Source: Penium margaritaceum (Eukaryota > Streptophyta > Zygnematophyceae > Desmidiales > Peniaceae). From it: a DNA stretch of 40,889 nt. Shown one piece after another: positions 20,960-31,105 of the stretch. The notes beneath the pieces were generated by a model that was given only the letters and a program-made list of their open reading frames with translations, searched no databases and was not told the origin of the DNA. Location of the stretch: the NCBI GenBank assembly GCA_023375785.1, contig SZWC01000085.1, positions 167,238-208,126 on the forward strand, given 5' to 3'. The position numbers and the translations under genes were made by a program. Position 1 is the first letter of the stretch; each line of letters begins with the position of its first letter.

Positions 20960-21538
20960 TCTTCTTGTTTTTCACTAGAGGACTTCGCTTTGTCCACGTT
21001 GAACCTCCTTTAGTCTTTGGTCAGTAGTGCCTGGGCTCGGTTGAGGTCTTGTTGTTGCTAGGGTCAGAGTTAGTTGTAGACTTGGGTGAAGGAGTGACAG
21101 TTGTGGCTTCTTTTGGCAGTAGCGTGGCAGGTGATGAGGGGGTTGGCAGCAAGACTTCTCTTTATGCCTTTGTTTGCTACCACGTTTGCTTGTTGTCTGG
21201 CTGTGCTTGGCTGTTTTCAGTTTCAGCTGCTGCCTTTTCATTGTGGTTNTCTTCTTGTTTTTCACTAGAGGACTTCGCTTTGTCCACGTTGAACCTCCTT
21301 TAGTCTTTGGTCAGTAGTGCCTGGGCTCGGTTGAGGTCTTGTTGTTGCTAGGGTCAGAGTTAGTTGTAGACTTGGGTGAAGGAGTGACAGTTGTGGCTTC
21401 TTTTGGCAGTAGCGTGGCAGGTGATGAGGGGGTTGGCAGCAAGACTTCTCTTTATGCCTTTGTTTGCTACCACGTTTGCTTGTTGTCTGGCTGTGCTTGG
21501 CTGTTTTCAGTTTCAGCTGTTGCCTTTTCATTGTGGTT
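20960..21538. repeat. 289-bp direct repeat separated by one N (probable assembly artefact)
   Basis: Bases 20,960-21,248 and 21,250-21,538 are identical except for C at 21,230 against T at 21,520. The only base between them is the N at 21,249. A gap placed between overlapping contig ends would give this picture, so the region is probably present once in the genome. Confidence 0.85.
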
Positions 21539-21845
21539 GCCAGAGTTGCTGCGACGACCTTCTTCACCTCAGCCTTGACGGATTCAACTATGGTTTGGTC
21601 AATGTCATGACTTAACATGTGGCTTTGGCTGTATTGAGGTTGTGCTATGCCGCATCAACATTTTGTGAAGAGGAGACGTGTGTGAGCTCGAGGCTGGCAA
21701 GCATGTTGAGAAGTTGTTTATCGGTGTCATTAACCCGTTTTTGCATCCAGCCATTGGAGGACTTGGTTATGTCATACGCGTTGGAGGCGGTGGGTAGCAG
21801 CAAGACGTTGATCTGAGATGATGTGAAAATGGTTCGGACAAACAT
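21250..21845 (-). pseudogene. Low-complexity basic frame upstream of the Penelope-like RT
   Basis: The minus strand is open at 21,845-21,645 and again at 21,618-21,265, the second with a Lys/Gln/Ser-rich stretch (TTMKRQQLKLKTAKHSQ) and a Pro/Thr-rich tail (TRPQPSPGTTDQ). It lies just before the RT in the same direction, where these elements carry a poorly conserved N-terminal extension. No domain was recognised. Without the repeated 289 bases the frame would run on directly towards the RT region. Confidence 0.4.
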
Positions 21846-22745
21846 GGGACATTATCCTTTCCGGATATCCTGCTTTGAGCTAACAAACATGACAAAAACC
21901 TTCTAAAACAAATGAACCAAACTTCCACCAAGAAACTTGACCAGTTTGTCTTTTTTTGCCCAAAAAAACATCTTAGCTTCCTCTAGGTAAATGGAAGCCC
22001 ACATAAAATGTTGAAGAAGAGTCCTTGCAGTCCCTTGGAGCAATCGGGGGCAAGTGCAATTATGTGCAACATGAGGTCGAATACCTTTGGACACACAGTC
22101 GGGAATGACACTTCCCATGATGAGAGATGAAATGTCAAAGCTGCGGTGGATAGGCTCCGTCCAAAATATGTTGGACATGTTAGGTATTTCCTTGGTTATG
22201 AAAATGAATTTTGATAGTTTAGACAATATTTGTTGACCTTGGTTGCAACACCAACAAGGCTCTCTTAGAAAGACGCCCCATGAAAATGGAACACCTGACA
22301 GGAACAATGCTTTCTGAATGTCAAAGAAGTTTTATCTATAGCATTCTTCTTAGAACTTAAAGATCCATTGAAACAATGGGAGGTGGAATGAGTGACATGT
22401 CAATCATAAGACTCAAAACACACATCATACATGATGAAAATCCGGTTGTGTCTGAGCGCCAGAAACCCATCATTGTCAAGATGTAGTACATGAATGCTGA
22501 TTAGGGGCTCCTCTTTGCAGTACATGCTTTAGGTTTTTGGTGTTGTCACCTTGAGGATGCCAAGGGAGGACCAAGGACCGTGACCAACTACAATCTGTTG
22601 GTAATTCTCCAAACACAATCAACCATGTCAAGAAGTTGCACACACTGGTGTGAATACCTAGGCCAATACACGTTCACATGGAAGAATCTACCACGACGCA
22701 CAAGCGTGGTTGACCCACAAAGCAGACATCCTGTGGAAATTAGAG
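21830..22745 (+). pseudogene. Gypsy-2 reverse transcriptase end and RNase H, broken
   Basis: RT resumes with DDVKMVRTNMGHYPFRI (21,820-21,870) and ELTNM.KTF, then NQTSTKKLDQFVFF (about 21,915-21,960), where VFFCPKKHLSFL replaces the catalytic VYLDDILIFS, and HEVEYLW (about 22,070). RNase H follows: LLFAVHALGFWCCHLED (22,511-22,560), TVTNYNLLVILQTQSTMSR (22,577-22,635), and WCEYLGQYTFTWKNLPRR to DPQSRHP (22,647-22,735). The match to the RNase H end of Gypsy-1 is good. Both catalytic centres are lost. Confidence 0.72.
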
Positions 22746-22989
22746 CATCCTCCTCAGTCTGTGGATGTTTTGTGGCCAGTTGCAATAGCAACATTGCCAA
22801 CAACAGACTCCTTGTACCTCTATGATAACCAACTTTAGAAACTATCCATAAAAAGTATTAATGGACAAGATTGTGATTGGAAACCATGTGGATGATTAGT
22901 TTGGAGACTCTTACAATCTGTACAGGTATGGATTAGTGGAGACCGCAAAAATTAACTGGCACGGAGAACAAGTCATTTTGCCAAATTCC

Positions 22990-24125
22990 AAAGGTCTATA
23001 AGAAGAGATAATTTCTCAGTTGCACGACACACCAGATTCAGGTCATTTGGGACCTAAGAATATAGAACAAGCATTCTCGAACTACTGTTTATGGCTAAGA
23101 TAGAGTGATGATGTCTACATGTATTGCTTGTCATGCAACCCATGTCATCACAACAAGGCTAGTAACAAAATGCATGCTGGTCTCTCTCGTAGCTTCCCAT
23201 CCCCAAAACTTCTTGGGAGTGCACTATCATGGATCTTGTTATTGGTCTCCTATGAACTATCCATTGCCACAATGTAATACTAGTCGTGGCGGGTCTTCTC
23301 ACGAAGATGACACATCTCATTCCTTCAACCGACGCGAACGCACAGGAAATCACTTGTCTCTTTTATAGGATGGCATAAGTAACCAGGGCTTGCCATTGTG
23401 CACTATCTCTGGCCAAAATGTAATGTCTGTAAGACAATCTGGTAAAAGATGCACAAGTGTTTGGAAGAGAATTTAAAATGTCAATTGCATTTCACCCTCA
23501 AACTGACAAAAAAAAGGAAAGAAGTGCACTTTGGAGTAGATGCATCGCATGGACGTGGATCCAGTTGTCATGAAATGGGAAACATTCCTAACACTAGTTG
23601 AGTTTGTAATGAACAACTTTGTGAACGAGTCCACACATCTAATTTGTTTTTTTATTAAAAGAGTGGTCAACATCTTGTGGCATCCCCTTCATTGGTCATG
23701 TGCAGGAGCACAAAAGGATAGGTTACGTCTACTAAATCTTTCACTAAATACATGGAATTATTGTTACAAAAGACAAAAGATCACCTTGAAGTATCTTGAC
23801 GAGGACGGATGCATACACTAAGAAAGGTCACCATGAGGCCTCATTTGACATAAGTGATAAGGTGTTGCCTAGAACGATGAACCTTTGGCTGAAGTTGCCA
23901 GGGCCGTGGAAGCTTATGCAAAAGTGGTATGGACAGTTTTCCATCGGTGCATGCATGGGATCCATGGCATACGGATTGTTGCTTCTTTCAACAATGAAGA
24001 TGTGTGATGTTTTTCATGTGAAAGACTTGGCTCCATACATGGCACAAGGGAATGTTCAGCCACATTTGGCCATCCTTACTATCAACGACCAAGAAGAGGA
24101 GTGTTCACTTTGGCCACGGATAACT
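22990..24125 (+). pseudogene. Gypsy-2 integrase, broken
   Basis: The zinc-binding module is clear: QLHDTPDSGHLGPKNIEQA (23,016-23,072), then CLSCNPCHHNKASNKM (about 23,126-23,173). The core is damaged: the first Asp region (about 23,210-23,290) is barely readable, whereas FHPQTDKKKER (about 23,489-23,521) keeps the Glu, and VEFVMNNFVNEST (23,600-23,638) matches the AEFAVNNSVNES block of Gypsy-1. The C-terminal module reads YGQFSIGACMGSMAYGLLLLS and CDVFHVKDLAPY (23,929-24,040), in one frame from 23,796 to 24,134. Confidence 0.78.
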
Positions 24126-24220
24126 AGGGAATAATCCCATCATTTGGCCGTTTGTACACCTGATTCTACCTCATGGGAGCTTGAATCTTGCTTACCCACT
24201 AAGATGCTTAACAAGTACTA
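24126..24220 (+). pseudogene. Gypsy-2 chromodomain remnant
   Basis: After the TAA at 24,132 another frame reads DSTSWELESCLPTKMLNKYY (24,162-24,221), equal to the end of a chromodomain (HNSWEPES in Gypsy-1). The first half of the domain is missing or unreadable. Confidence 0.6.
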
Positions 24221-25881
24221 TAACAAGCTAACAGCTTGCATAGGTTGATGCATGTTTCGGCGACCACCTAATGCAAGAGTAGTGAATAAATACGGGTGTT
24301 GCGTAGGGTGACATGGATAGTCAAGAGAGTCATTGATGAAGCATCTTGTCCGGTTGTTGCTGCAACCTCCTTAGTCCGTGGTCGCTTGTGCAAGAGGTCT
24401 TTTTGCCTGTTGGTCAGGTGTCCAGCTTTGCAGATTGACAATGAGCTCATGAGATTACTTCTTGGGATAAATCCTCGTCAACCCCTTAAGAATGTGTGAA
24501 AAACCCATGACTACCATTAAAAAAGTTAAGAAGGCCAATGAGGTTGGTGTATCGACTGCTACAATGTGTTCTTCCTTGCCAAGTTCCACCTGGACAAGCC
24601 AATGGCACACCCTTTGTCAAGGGTGATGCCTGCCCATGCCGTGAGTCATTAGTAGCGGTCGTGACTCTGTTATAGATACGGCGCTAAGACTTCTATTAAC
24701 GCTTTCTCTTCTATTTGCTGCAAGACACCTAATTTTTCCTTTTGCATCATGGGTTACAAAACTGCCAATAAGTATTTCTCTGGACCATTGAAACAGACAT
24801 GGATTGTTCAACTCATCCTCTTGCTGAATGATTGCCACATAGGAAATCATACATGAAATTCATTTCATGGTCGGTCACTAGGCAAGTCCATAGTATCATT
24901 GCACAATGCAGCTTGCCAGCTTATAGCCAAACTAATTGATAAGTGTAGCAAACTTCAGTCAGTCGTCAAAGGTTGGCCTTTAAAAACTCTTGGTTGGGAC
25001 TTCAAATGCAGCGTCTTGATCAGCTCATTGTTAAAGAAAATGCAACAAGCTCCTCCATCCAGTAGTTATGGGGTGAGTGTACGAATTTCTCCCTCCCTCG
25101 GTAATGTCGTTGGCTTGGTGTCCCTGTACACCTCATCAAAAGCTTCCATCGTTGGAACCCTTGTCTTTGGCACCGTGAAGCATCTAGATGTGCAAAACTA
25201 TAGCACCTCTCCTTCACCCTCGATTCTTGCCGTGTTTTGCTTTTCAAGATATCATTTCTACTACATTCTACCGCTTTTTACCACGTTGCCATTGAAGGCA
25301 ACAGTCATCGGAGACATTGTAAGTCCAAAATATGTGCACACGGTGAGGGCAGTTGCTCTCGAAATACCACAAGAGTTATTGTCTCCGTTACTTCTTACTT
25401 GCCTCTACTACAAGTAATGACGGTGGCTAGATTGCTGATTCTAGGAATTGTGCTCAGTATTGTTGATTAGCTTGGTTGTTGCAATCATTTTCAAGTGGCT
25501 ATGTTGCTGTACAAGCATTTTTGGTTAGCACTATACGTTTTGCACTTTAGCGTTGGTGACAACAACATATGATACGGTTTGTCATTGCGACATGTTTCTT
25601 GCCTCGTTCCCCATAAAATGGCTCCGGGTATTTGTATGATGGGGAATGGCAGTGGCTAGGAATTTTCCAAGCCTCACTGGTCAGACAACTGAACGATTGT
25701 TAAAGTTGTATATGGAGCACAATACATCGCCTCCCACGAGACCCCTACCACAAATCTTGCATAGGGGTTACTATGCATATTGAATTGTTTTCCGTCCAAT
25801 ATGCATCTACTCGTCAGTGGATGCTACCACCCTTGCTCACATTGACTATTGTAATTGGGACGTGGGCGAAGTCCAAAGAGG
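24221..25881. other. Unassigned 1.7 kb between Gypsy-2 and Copia-3
   Basis: The largest frame (24,899-25,417, plus, 172 codons) has no recognised motif and lies in a region with open frames on both strands. I could not match it to the Gypsy-2 LTR, so I do not call a 3' LTR. It may be eroded host or transposon DNA. Confidence 0.3.
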
Positions 25882-25886
25882 CAAAT
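25882..25886 (+). repeat. Copia-3 target-site duplication, left copy
   Basis: CAAAT precedes the Copia-3 5' LTR. CAAAG follows the end of its 3' LTR at 39,568-39,572; one mismatch is expected for an old insertion. Confidence 0.7.
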
Positions 25887-26529
25887 TGTTGTGATTTGTG
25901 ATGTCCCTATCGACCTATACAGTTTAGTGCAACCACTTGGCCATGCCCATGCCCTTGCACATCCCTGATGCAAACCCAGTGGTACCGGTGTGTTGTCTGG
26001 TGGTGGACTACTAGCTTTGAGCTGACCGACGATCGTCCCAGAGCTCTGGATGCTACCAGGGACCTCATGTAGTTTTTGTGCAGAACGTAAAAGTTCATTG
26101 CTGGACTAGCCGTGGGCCCAATTTGCATGTTTTTGCATTGTGCATCCACCGTTTGATGCCGGATACATGAATGTGACCAGTCGTAGCGTTTGACTTGTGA
26201 CTCTACATGTCTAGGTTTAGACGGCGTAGCATTCTGACATGTCTACACTGAGTTATGGCCAAAACTGTGGTTTTGGGCCGGTTTTAGGACACACCTTGTG
26301 CTGCTGCGTGCGACACCTGACGTGCGCCGCGGCAGGTACTTATGCCATGGACCTATCATTTGTCATTTCTCTCTGCAAATGCTATTGGAGCATTTGGACA
26401 CTCTGCCTTGTGTCTCCTAGCCAGACCCTTGCCGTTGTGTGTACGACTTGTAACTGTCGTCGTAGTCTGACAAGGCACTGATGCCTAGTCGGCTGTTGTG
26501 TCGCTAGGAAGCTTCCACACATCTTCTCA
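25887..26529 (+). repeat. Copia-3 5' LTR
   Basis: It starts TGTTGTGATTTGTG and ends CTTCTCA just before the primer site. It is homologous to 30,559-31,105 and 39,479-39,567, and more distantly to the Copia-2 LTRs. The LTR palindrome GGCCAAAAC/GTTTTGGGCC is at about 26,261-26,283. Confidence 0.9.
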
Positions 26530-26541
26530 TGGTATCAAAGC
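26530..26541 (+). promoter_or_regulatory. Copia-3 primer-binding site, tRNA-iMet
   Basis: TGGTATCAAAGC differs at one base from TGGTATCAGAGC, the plant tRNA-iMet primer site, and follows the LTR end directly. Confidence 0.85.
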
Positions 26542-27511
26542 GGTTAGACAGTTCTCACCGAGCTGCACGACAGGGACGCAGTAGAACGGCAGCCGTGATC
26601 GTCACCATTGTAGCCGATCCACACGGACCTATCGACAACACCCAACTGCTGGCGACATCGCCCACCTTCAGCACGTGAGAGTGTATCAACATCAGACGCT
26701 AGCAGTAGCAGGCAATAGCTCCAGCAAGCGGCAGCTGCTGGCAGCTGCTGGAATTGGAGCTGGTAGTGGTGACAGCAGGCTACAGCCGTAGTAGCATGAG
26801 TAGCGTGAGGTAGCAACAGCACGTTGTAGTCGTAGCGCGCAACACGAGTGCCGCGCTGCAGCGGTGCATAGAGGGAATAGGCAGTAGCCGCAACAGGTTG
26901 CTATAGGCAGCAGCAGCAACAACAGCAAGTAGAAGCATGCAGCAGCGGTAGTATTTAGAAGTAGCAGCAGCAGTTAGCAACAGCAGCATTAGCAGCGTGG
27001 CAGTAGTAGCACGCAACAGCAACAACGCGCAACTACGTAGCAACATCGTGTTGCTCCTGGCACAGCTAGAGCAGCACGCGTCAGCGCCGCTATTGTGCAG
27101 CATCGTGTAGCTCCTGCCACAACTGTGTAAGCAGGTGCATGGCTGCTTCCACAACTATGCAAGTAGCTATGCTGCTACTACTATTATCGTAGGTGCAACA
27201 ACAGTAGCAGCCGAGCGGAAGCTGTTACGGAGCTTCCGTGTAGCTTTTGCGTGACTGTTGCGGAGCACCAGCCTGGCAGCCACGGGGGCTATCCAAGAAA
27301 AGAAGGGAAACTATGCTCATGTCAGCATTTTTTGTTGTTGACATAATCAGGCCCTTGGTGACATCAGCAAACCCATGCTGAACATAGCACCTGCCTTAGT
27401 CAAAAATTAGGGTTGGAACCTAAAACGTTGCGAGCGTTTTCACTCCTCAAGAACTTTTGACGGATCTGAAATCTGACTTGTTCGACGTCCTGGTCCATAC
27501 CAGGCGCTGAC
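26542..27511 (+). other. Copia-3 CAG/TAG-rich leader
   Basis: Almost 1 kb between primer site and gag, dominated by GCAGCA, GTAGCA and CAACA words (26,690-27,210). In the sister leader of Copia-2 the corresponding words are mostly GCAGCA and GCGGCA, so many TAG words here may be former CAG. A hairpin lies at 27,216-27,238. Apparent open frames on the minus strand in this stretch come from the triplet repeat and are not genes. Confidence 0.7.
27216..27238 (+). promoter_or_regulatory. Leader hairpin, Copia-3
   Basis: CGGAAGCT pairs with AGCTTCCG around GTTACGG. The same hairpin, with longer arms, is at 32,917-32,941 in Copia-2. Confidence 0.55.
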
Positions 27512-29092
27512 ATGGCTCTGATGGGTGACAAGAACAAAGGACCACCAGATCCCTTCTCCTCCTCCTCAGAGGTCATGCGTCCACGCTCGCAGGCCATTGC
27601 GGACCTGCGGAGTCAGTAGGATGATGTACGTGGTCAGCAGTAGTAGCAGACTGACGCCATCCGTGTGCTCACTGATCTTGTTCGTGGTCAGACCACGACT
27701 CCACAGCATACATCCACGAGAGTTGGCGTTGCCATACCTTCAGCACAGCTGTCAGCATCTACACCTAGGAGAGTAGCAGGAAGGATCCGCCAATTTCAAT
27801 CCGTTGGATGAGGACGATGGCATGCAAGGTGTGGAGGATAACACCCATGAGCGGGAGATTTGCGAGCCTCAGGAGCATCTGTGCCTTCTTCTTACGCGCT
27901 ACGGCTTCCTTTTCCTGGAGATCCGATCCTCATCTGATCTGTACCCGGGCAACTTTCCTCGTCCCTGTGTCTTCCCCATCCCTCGTCCCTCTCAGCTTGT
28001 GGTTTCTCTCGCCACGAAGTGGCAACCCAAGGACTTTGAGACACCACCTTTATGATATGTTAGCGAGGATGGCTTTGACTACTAGGAGACTCTCTTCCAG
28101 GTCTGGGCCACTTCAGAGGGAGTGTGGCCTTAATATCACAGTCCGTATCAGGTTACGGACTGTGATCAGGTGCTGAAAGCTGCTCGGGCGATGCGCAAAC
28201 TCCTTTACACCATGGCGCACGAGACCGTCGTGGACTTTCACCCTTTCCTTTGAGAGGTCGGCAAGGGCATGGGTACTGATCCACGCCAAGGCTGGGATCT
28301 GGCACTGTCCTTGCTTGTTGCAGAGATGCACGCCACCCGCGCAACTCACATTCGCGCTTTCCACTCCATTCGTCATAGACCTGTTGAATGTGCAACTCAC
28401 TATTGGCGGCGTGCCATGCGCATCTGCCTGCGTCTTGGGACTTCAGGAGGTACACAGCTTTGGGCACTTCGCACACTCACGATCAGAGTCCATCTTGAGC
28501 ACACAGACATCTTTTCAGGGCAGCACAACGCTGTGCTCGAGCCCTTCTCCATCTCCCTTTAGCTTTTACCTTAGGTGCATCAAATTTTCCTTCAGGTGAC
28601 TTCCGCCGGCAAGGCAGCCGTGGCCCACTAGGAGTGTGATCTTGCTATGGCAATCATCGCGTCACCGCCGGCACCCCTCTTGTAGACCACTTCTTCATCC
28701 TCAGGCACACCCTCCTCTTTCCCTTCCACCCCGGCTACCTCGACTCATATGCAGGATGTGGCGCCCCTAGCACAAGGGAGGAAGGGTAGGAAGAAACGTG
28801 GTTTGGGCCAGCAGCAGTCGCAACAACAGTAGCAGTCCTCAGGCAGTAGCAGTGGACGCACTGTCTACTTCTACAACTGTGGAGGTCCTCATCACTACAC
28901 CAAGTGTCAATAGCCGCTTCGTTGGACGCGGATCACTCGCGGTCTTCAGGCTCGTCCAGCAGCACAGCCTCCGGTCACGCGTCAACCACGACAACAGCAG
29001 TTCTCGCTTCCTTACCAGCGAGTAGTGGCAACCCGGACCCGCGTGACCGCACCATCACCAAGGTTCGTCATCTTCCGGTGCTTCGCCTACAG
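27512..29092 (+). pseudogene. Copia-3 gag, broken
   Basis: It begins MALMGDKNKGPPDP; this ATG aligns with the gag start of Copia-2 at 33,187. The helix RSQAIADLRSQ follows, then TAG codons at 27,617, 27,641 and 27,644, and several frameshifts. Further blocks match Copia-2: WDLAL (28,290), H..AFHS/R (about 28,340-28,380), the end QVTSAGKAAVAH with TAG at 28,629, and a knuckle remnant FYNCGGPHHYTKC (28,867-28,908) whose first Cys is Phe. The frame after the knuckle ends near LQGGTS, where Copia-2 has a stop. Confidence 0.82.
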
Positions 29093-29949
29093 GGAGGTAC
29101 GAGTATGATGTCACTGCCAGGAGGTTCACAGAATGTTTGTTCGTCTCTTTTGGTTGCTCGTGATGACTCGTGTGGGGGGGCACAACTCGCATGTGATGAC
29201 GATGGGTCTGGCAGTACTGACTGGATTCATGAGTTGCACCTCTGTGCCCTCCATCAATCCTCCTCATCCGTTGCTCGGCGCCCGTCTGAGGCCGAGTGCT
29301 CCATTTCTCGTTAAAACGTGATGTTCTCTAGTCGTGATCTCGGTGGCATTTGGATCATTGAGTCTGGTACCACTCATCACATGACCTGTCTTTGTAGTGA
29401 CTTTGTTGTTCTCGGTTCTGGTACCGTTGTTCTCCGTGCCTCTGTTGTGGGTGATCTGTATCGCGTGTCTCAAATTTCCCCTCCTCCTTCTTGCTCCTAC
29501 TCTCCTCTTGCTCGAGTGTTTCTCACTGGAATTACCTCTGATGAGCACCAGTAACTGTTGCATCGTCGCCTATGTCATGTGGACTCTGACATTGTGTCAA
29601 AGATCATTCGGACACAGCCCGCACTCTGTCTTAACGCAGCTTCTTTCAAGAAGCCGCCCAAGAGCGATTGTCTATTATGTGCTCAAGATAAGGTGCACCG
29701 TTCTTCCGCACTTCACCCTCTCGAGTTGGTCCATTTGGACCTTCTCGGTCCTCTTCTTGTTGAGTCTCTGTCCAATCGGGGCATATACGTCTTGACCCTG
29801 ACTCATGAATTCATCCGGATGCGGTGGGTCTATAGCCTGCGCTAGAAGAGCGATGCTGCTCTCCCAGTTCGCCTATGGCCAGTGATGGCTGAGTGTGTGT
29901 CTCGCCACACGCTGCATGCTTTCCATTCGGATCGAGGCAGCGAGTTTCT
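29093..29949 (+). pseudogene. Copia-3 protease and truncated integrase
   Basis: Protease reads IIESGTTHHMTC (29,353-29,388): the catalytic Asp is Glu. About 230 bases are then missing compared with Copia-2, and the frame resumes at VVLRASVVGDLY (about 29,425). Pre-integrase LLHRRLCHVDSD (29,554-29,590) and CLLCAQDK (29,668) follow, then integrase HLDLLGPLLVESL (29,732), with a 24-base deletion just before it, and HSDRGSEF (about 29,925-29,948). A TAG at 29,843 replaces CAG of Copia-2 in LR.KSD. Integrase stops after its second Asp because of the large deletion, so the Glu is absent. Confidence 0.83.
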
Positions 29950-30450
29950 GCTTTTGCCGGCACTCTTCGGTGGTTCTTGACGGCTACACCGATAGTGACT
30001 ATGCCTCGAGTTCAGATGGAAGCAGTCGCACCGGTATGTGTTCCTATTCAGTGGTACCGTTGTGTCCTGGCGTAGCGGGAAGCAGGGCTGCATTGCACGT
30101 AGTTTGTCAGAGGCAGAGTATGTTGCTCTAGGTGCAGGGGCTGCTCAGGCAGTATGACTGCAGCGCCTGTTCCTTGAGCTGGGTCTTTCAGTACCTGCCA
30201 TTTTCCTTTGTTGGGACAGCCGGAGTGCCCTTCCCATTGCGGAGAACTTTCATGTCTTCCATGCTTGCACAAAGAACATTTCGGTTGAGAATCACTTTGT
30301 GCGTAATCTGGTGGAGCGACATGTGATCTCCGTCATATGGGTTGGAACTGACATGTAGCGTGTTGGCTTCTTGATGAAGGCACTAGCACGCGTGAAGTTT
30401 TTTGTGGCCATTCGTTCTATTGGGCTTCGCCCCTTGCCCGACAGTGGTTG
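29950..30450 (+). pseudogene. Copia-3 RNase H remnant
   Basis: Directly after the deletion junction (about 29,946-29,950) the sequence matches Copia-2 from 38,230: VLDGYTDSDYAS (29,975-30,010), then in another frame SEAEYVALGAGAA (30,109-30,147), FHACTKNI and the C-terminal LMKALARVKF to the stop at 30,450. Premature stops are TGA at about 30,154 (TGG in Copia-2) and TAG at 30,356 (CAG in Copia-2). All of RT is missing. Confidence 0.83.
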
Positions 30451-30548
30451 AGTGTGGGGTGTGTCTCTGTCTATGTCACGATTTTTTTTGCACTCATTGT
30501 TGTACTCGTTTCCGTGCTTCACGTGTATGGACATGAGTACTGTCGGGT

Positions 30549-30558
30549 CATGGGGGAG
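30549..30558 (+). promoter_or_regulatory. Copia-3 polypurine tract
   Basis: ATGGGGGAG directly before the 3' LTR start; the identical word precedes the Copia-2 3' LTR at 38,830-38,838. Confidence 0.8.
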
Positions 30559-30927
30559 TGTTGCGATTTGTGAAGTTCTTGTCGACTTGTACACTTGCTT
30601 TGACCACTCGGCAATGTCCATGTCCATGCAGATCCCTAATGCGGACCCAGGTGGTACCGGTACGTTGTTTGGTGGAGGAGTATCAGCTTGGAGCTGACCG
30701 AAAACCGTCCCAGAGCTATGGAAGCTGCCAAGGACCTCCTGAAGTTTTCTACAGAATGTAGGAGTTTATCGGTGGACCGGCCATGGGCCCGATTTGCATG
30801 TGTTTACATTGTGTGTCCACCGTCTGATGCCGGATACATGCATGTGACTGGTCGTAGCGTCCGGCTTGTGATTCTTCACGTCTAGGTTCAGACAGCGTAG
30901 CGTTCTGACATGTCTACGCCGAGTTAC

Positions 30928-30949
30928 GGCCAAAACCGTGGTTTTGGCC
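30928..30949 (+). promoter_or_regulatory. LTR palindrome of the Copia-2/3 family
   Basis: GGCCAAAAC and GTTTTGGCC are perfect inverted copies around CGTG. The same element, with changes mainly in the loop and one extra G, is in the Copia-3 5' LTR (about 26,261), the Copia-2 5' LTR (about 31,473, and 31,995 in the duplicated copy) and the Copia-2 3' LTR (about 39,206). It lies about 75 bases before the presumed TATA box. Confidence 0.5.
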
Positions 30950-31100
30950 CGGCTTTAGGACAGACCTCGTGCTGCTGCGTGCGACACTTGGCGTGCGCTG
31001 CGACACATACTTATGCCATAGACCTGTCATTTTTCATTTCTCTCTGCAAATTCTATTGAAGCATTTGCACACTTTGCCTTGTGTCTCCTAGCCAGACCCT

Positions 31101-31105
31101 TGCAG
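31101..31105 (+). repeat. Copia-2 target-site duplication, left copy
   Basis: TGCAG before the Copia-2 5' LTR; TGCAT stands at 39,474-39,478 after its 3' LTR. The site lies inside the Copia-3 3' LTR. Confidence 0.75.

Larger units (their letters stand above)
18830..21830 (-). mobile_element. Block interrupting Gypsy-2, with Penelope-like element (limits approximate)
   Basis: The two RT portions of Gypsy-2 flank this block. Its centre encodes a Penelope-like RT on the minus strand (19,430-20,850) preceded by a low-complexity basic region (20,950-21,845). A short diverged repeat (ACATGGGACATTA at 18,790 and 21,842, with similar surroundings over 30-45 bases) flanks the block; it may be an old target duplication or simply the same RT segment from two copies. 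True ends of the Penelope-like element were not found, and the GIY-YIG nuclease often present in such elements was not seen on either side. Confidence 0.5.
13800..24220 (+). mobile_element. Gypsy-2: strongly decayed chromovirus, head-to-head with Gypsy-1
   Basis: The plus strand shows, in order, an LTR (about 13,800-14,550), leader, gag (15,430-17,300), protease (about 17,850-18,340), RT (18,370 to about 19,060), then an interruption, then RT again (21,830-22,200), RNase H (to 22,745), integrase (22,990-24,125) and a chromodomain end (to 24,220). Each block aligns with Gypsy-1 on the opposite strand, so both are of one family. No frame longer than about 110 codons survives. The RT portion is present twice, so the right part might be a separate copy. 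No 3' LTR was found after 24,220. Confidence 0.78.
30559..31105 (+). repeat. Copia-3 3' LTR, left piece
   Basis: It starts TGTTGCGATTTGTGAAG and follows the 5' LTR of Copia-3 up to CCCTTGCAG, where the Copia-2 LTR begins. The palindrome GGCCAAAAC-CGTG-GTTTTGGCC is perfect here (30,928-30,949). Confidence 0.9.

Noticed and set aside
24221..24900. Gypsy-2 3' LTR
   Set aside because: I compared it by eye with 13,800-14,550 and found no extended match, so it is not called.
24899..25417. Host gene of 172 codons
   Set aside because: No motif was recognised, it has no clear exon structure, and frames are open on the other strand too. Kept only as unassigned.
26690..27210. CRISPR-like or minisatellite array
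   Set aside because: There is no regular repeat and spacer pattern; it is an imperfect triplet-rich retroelement leader in a eukaryotic context.
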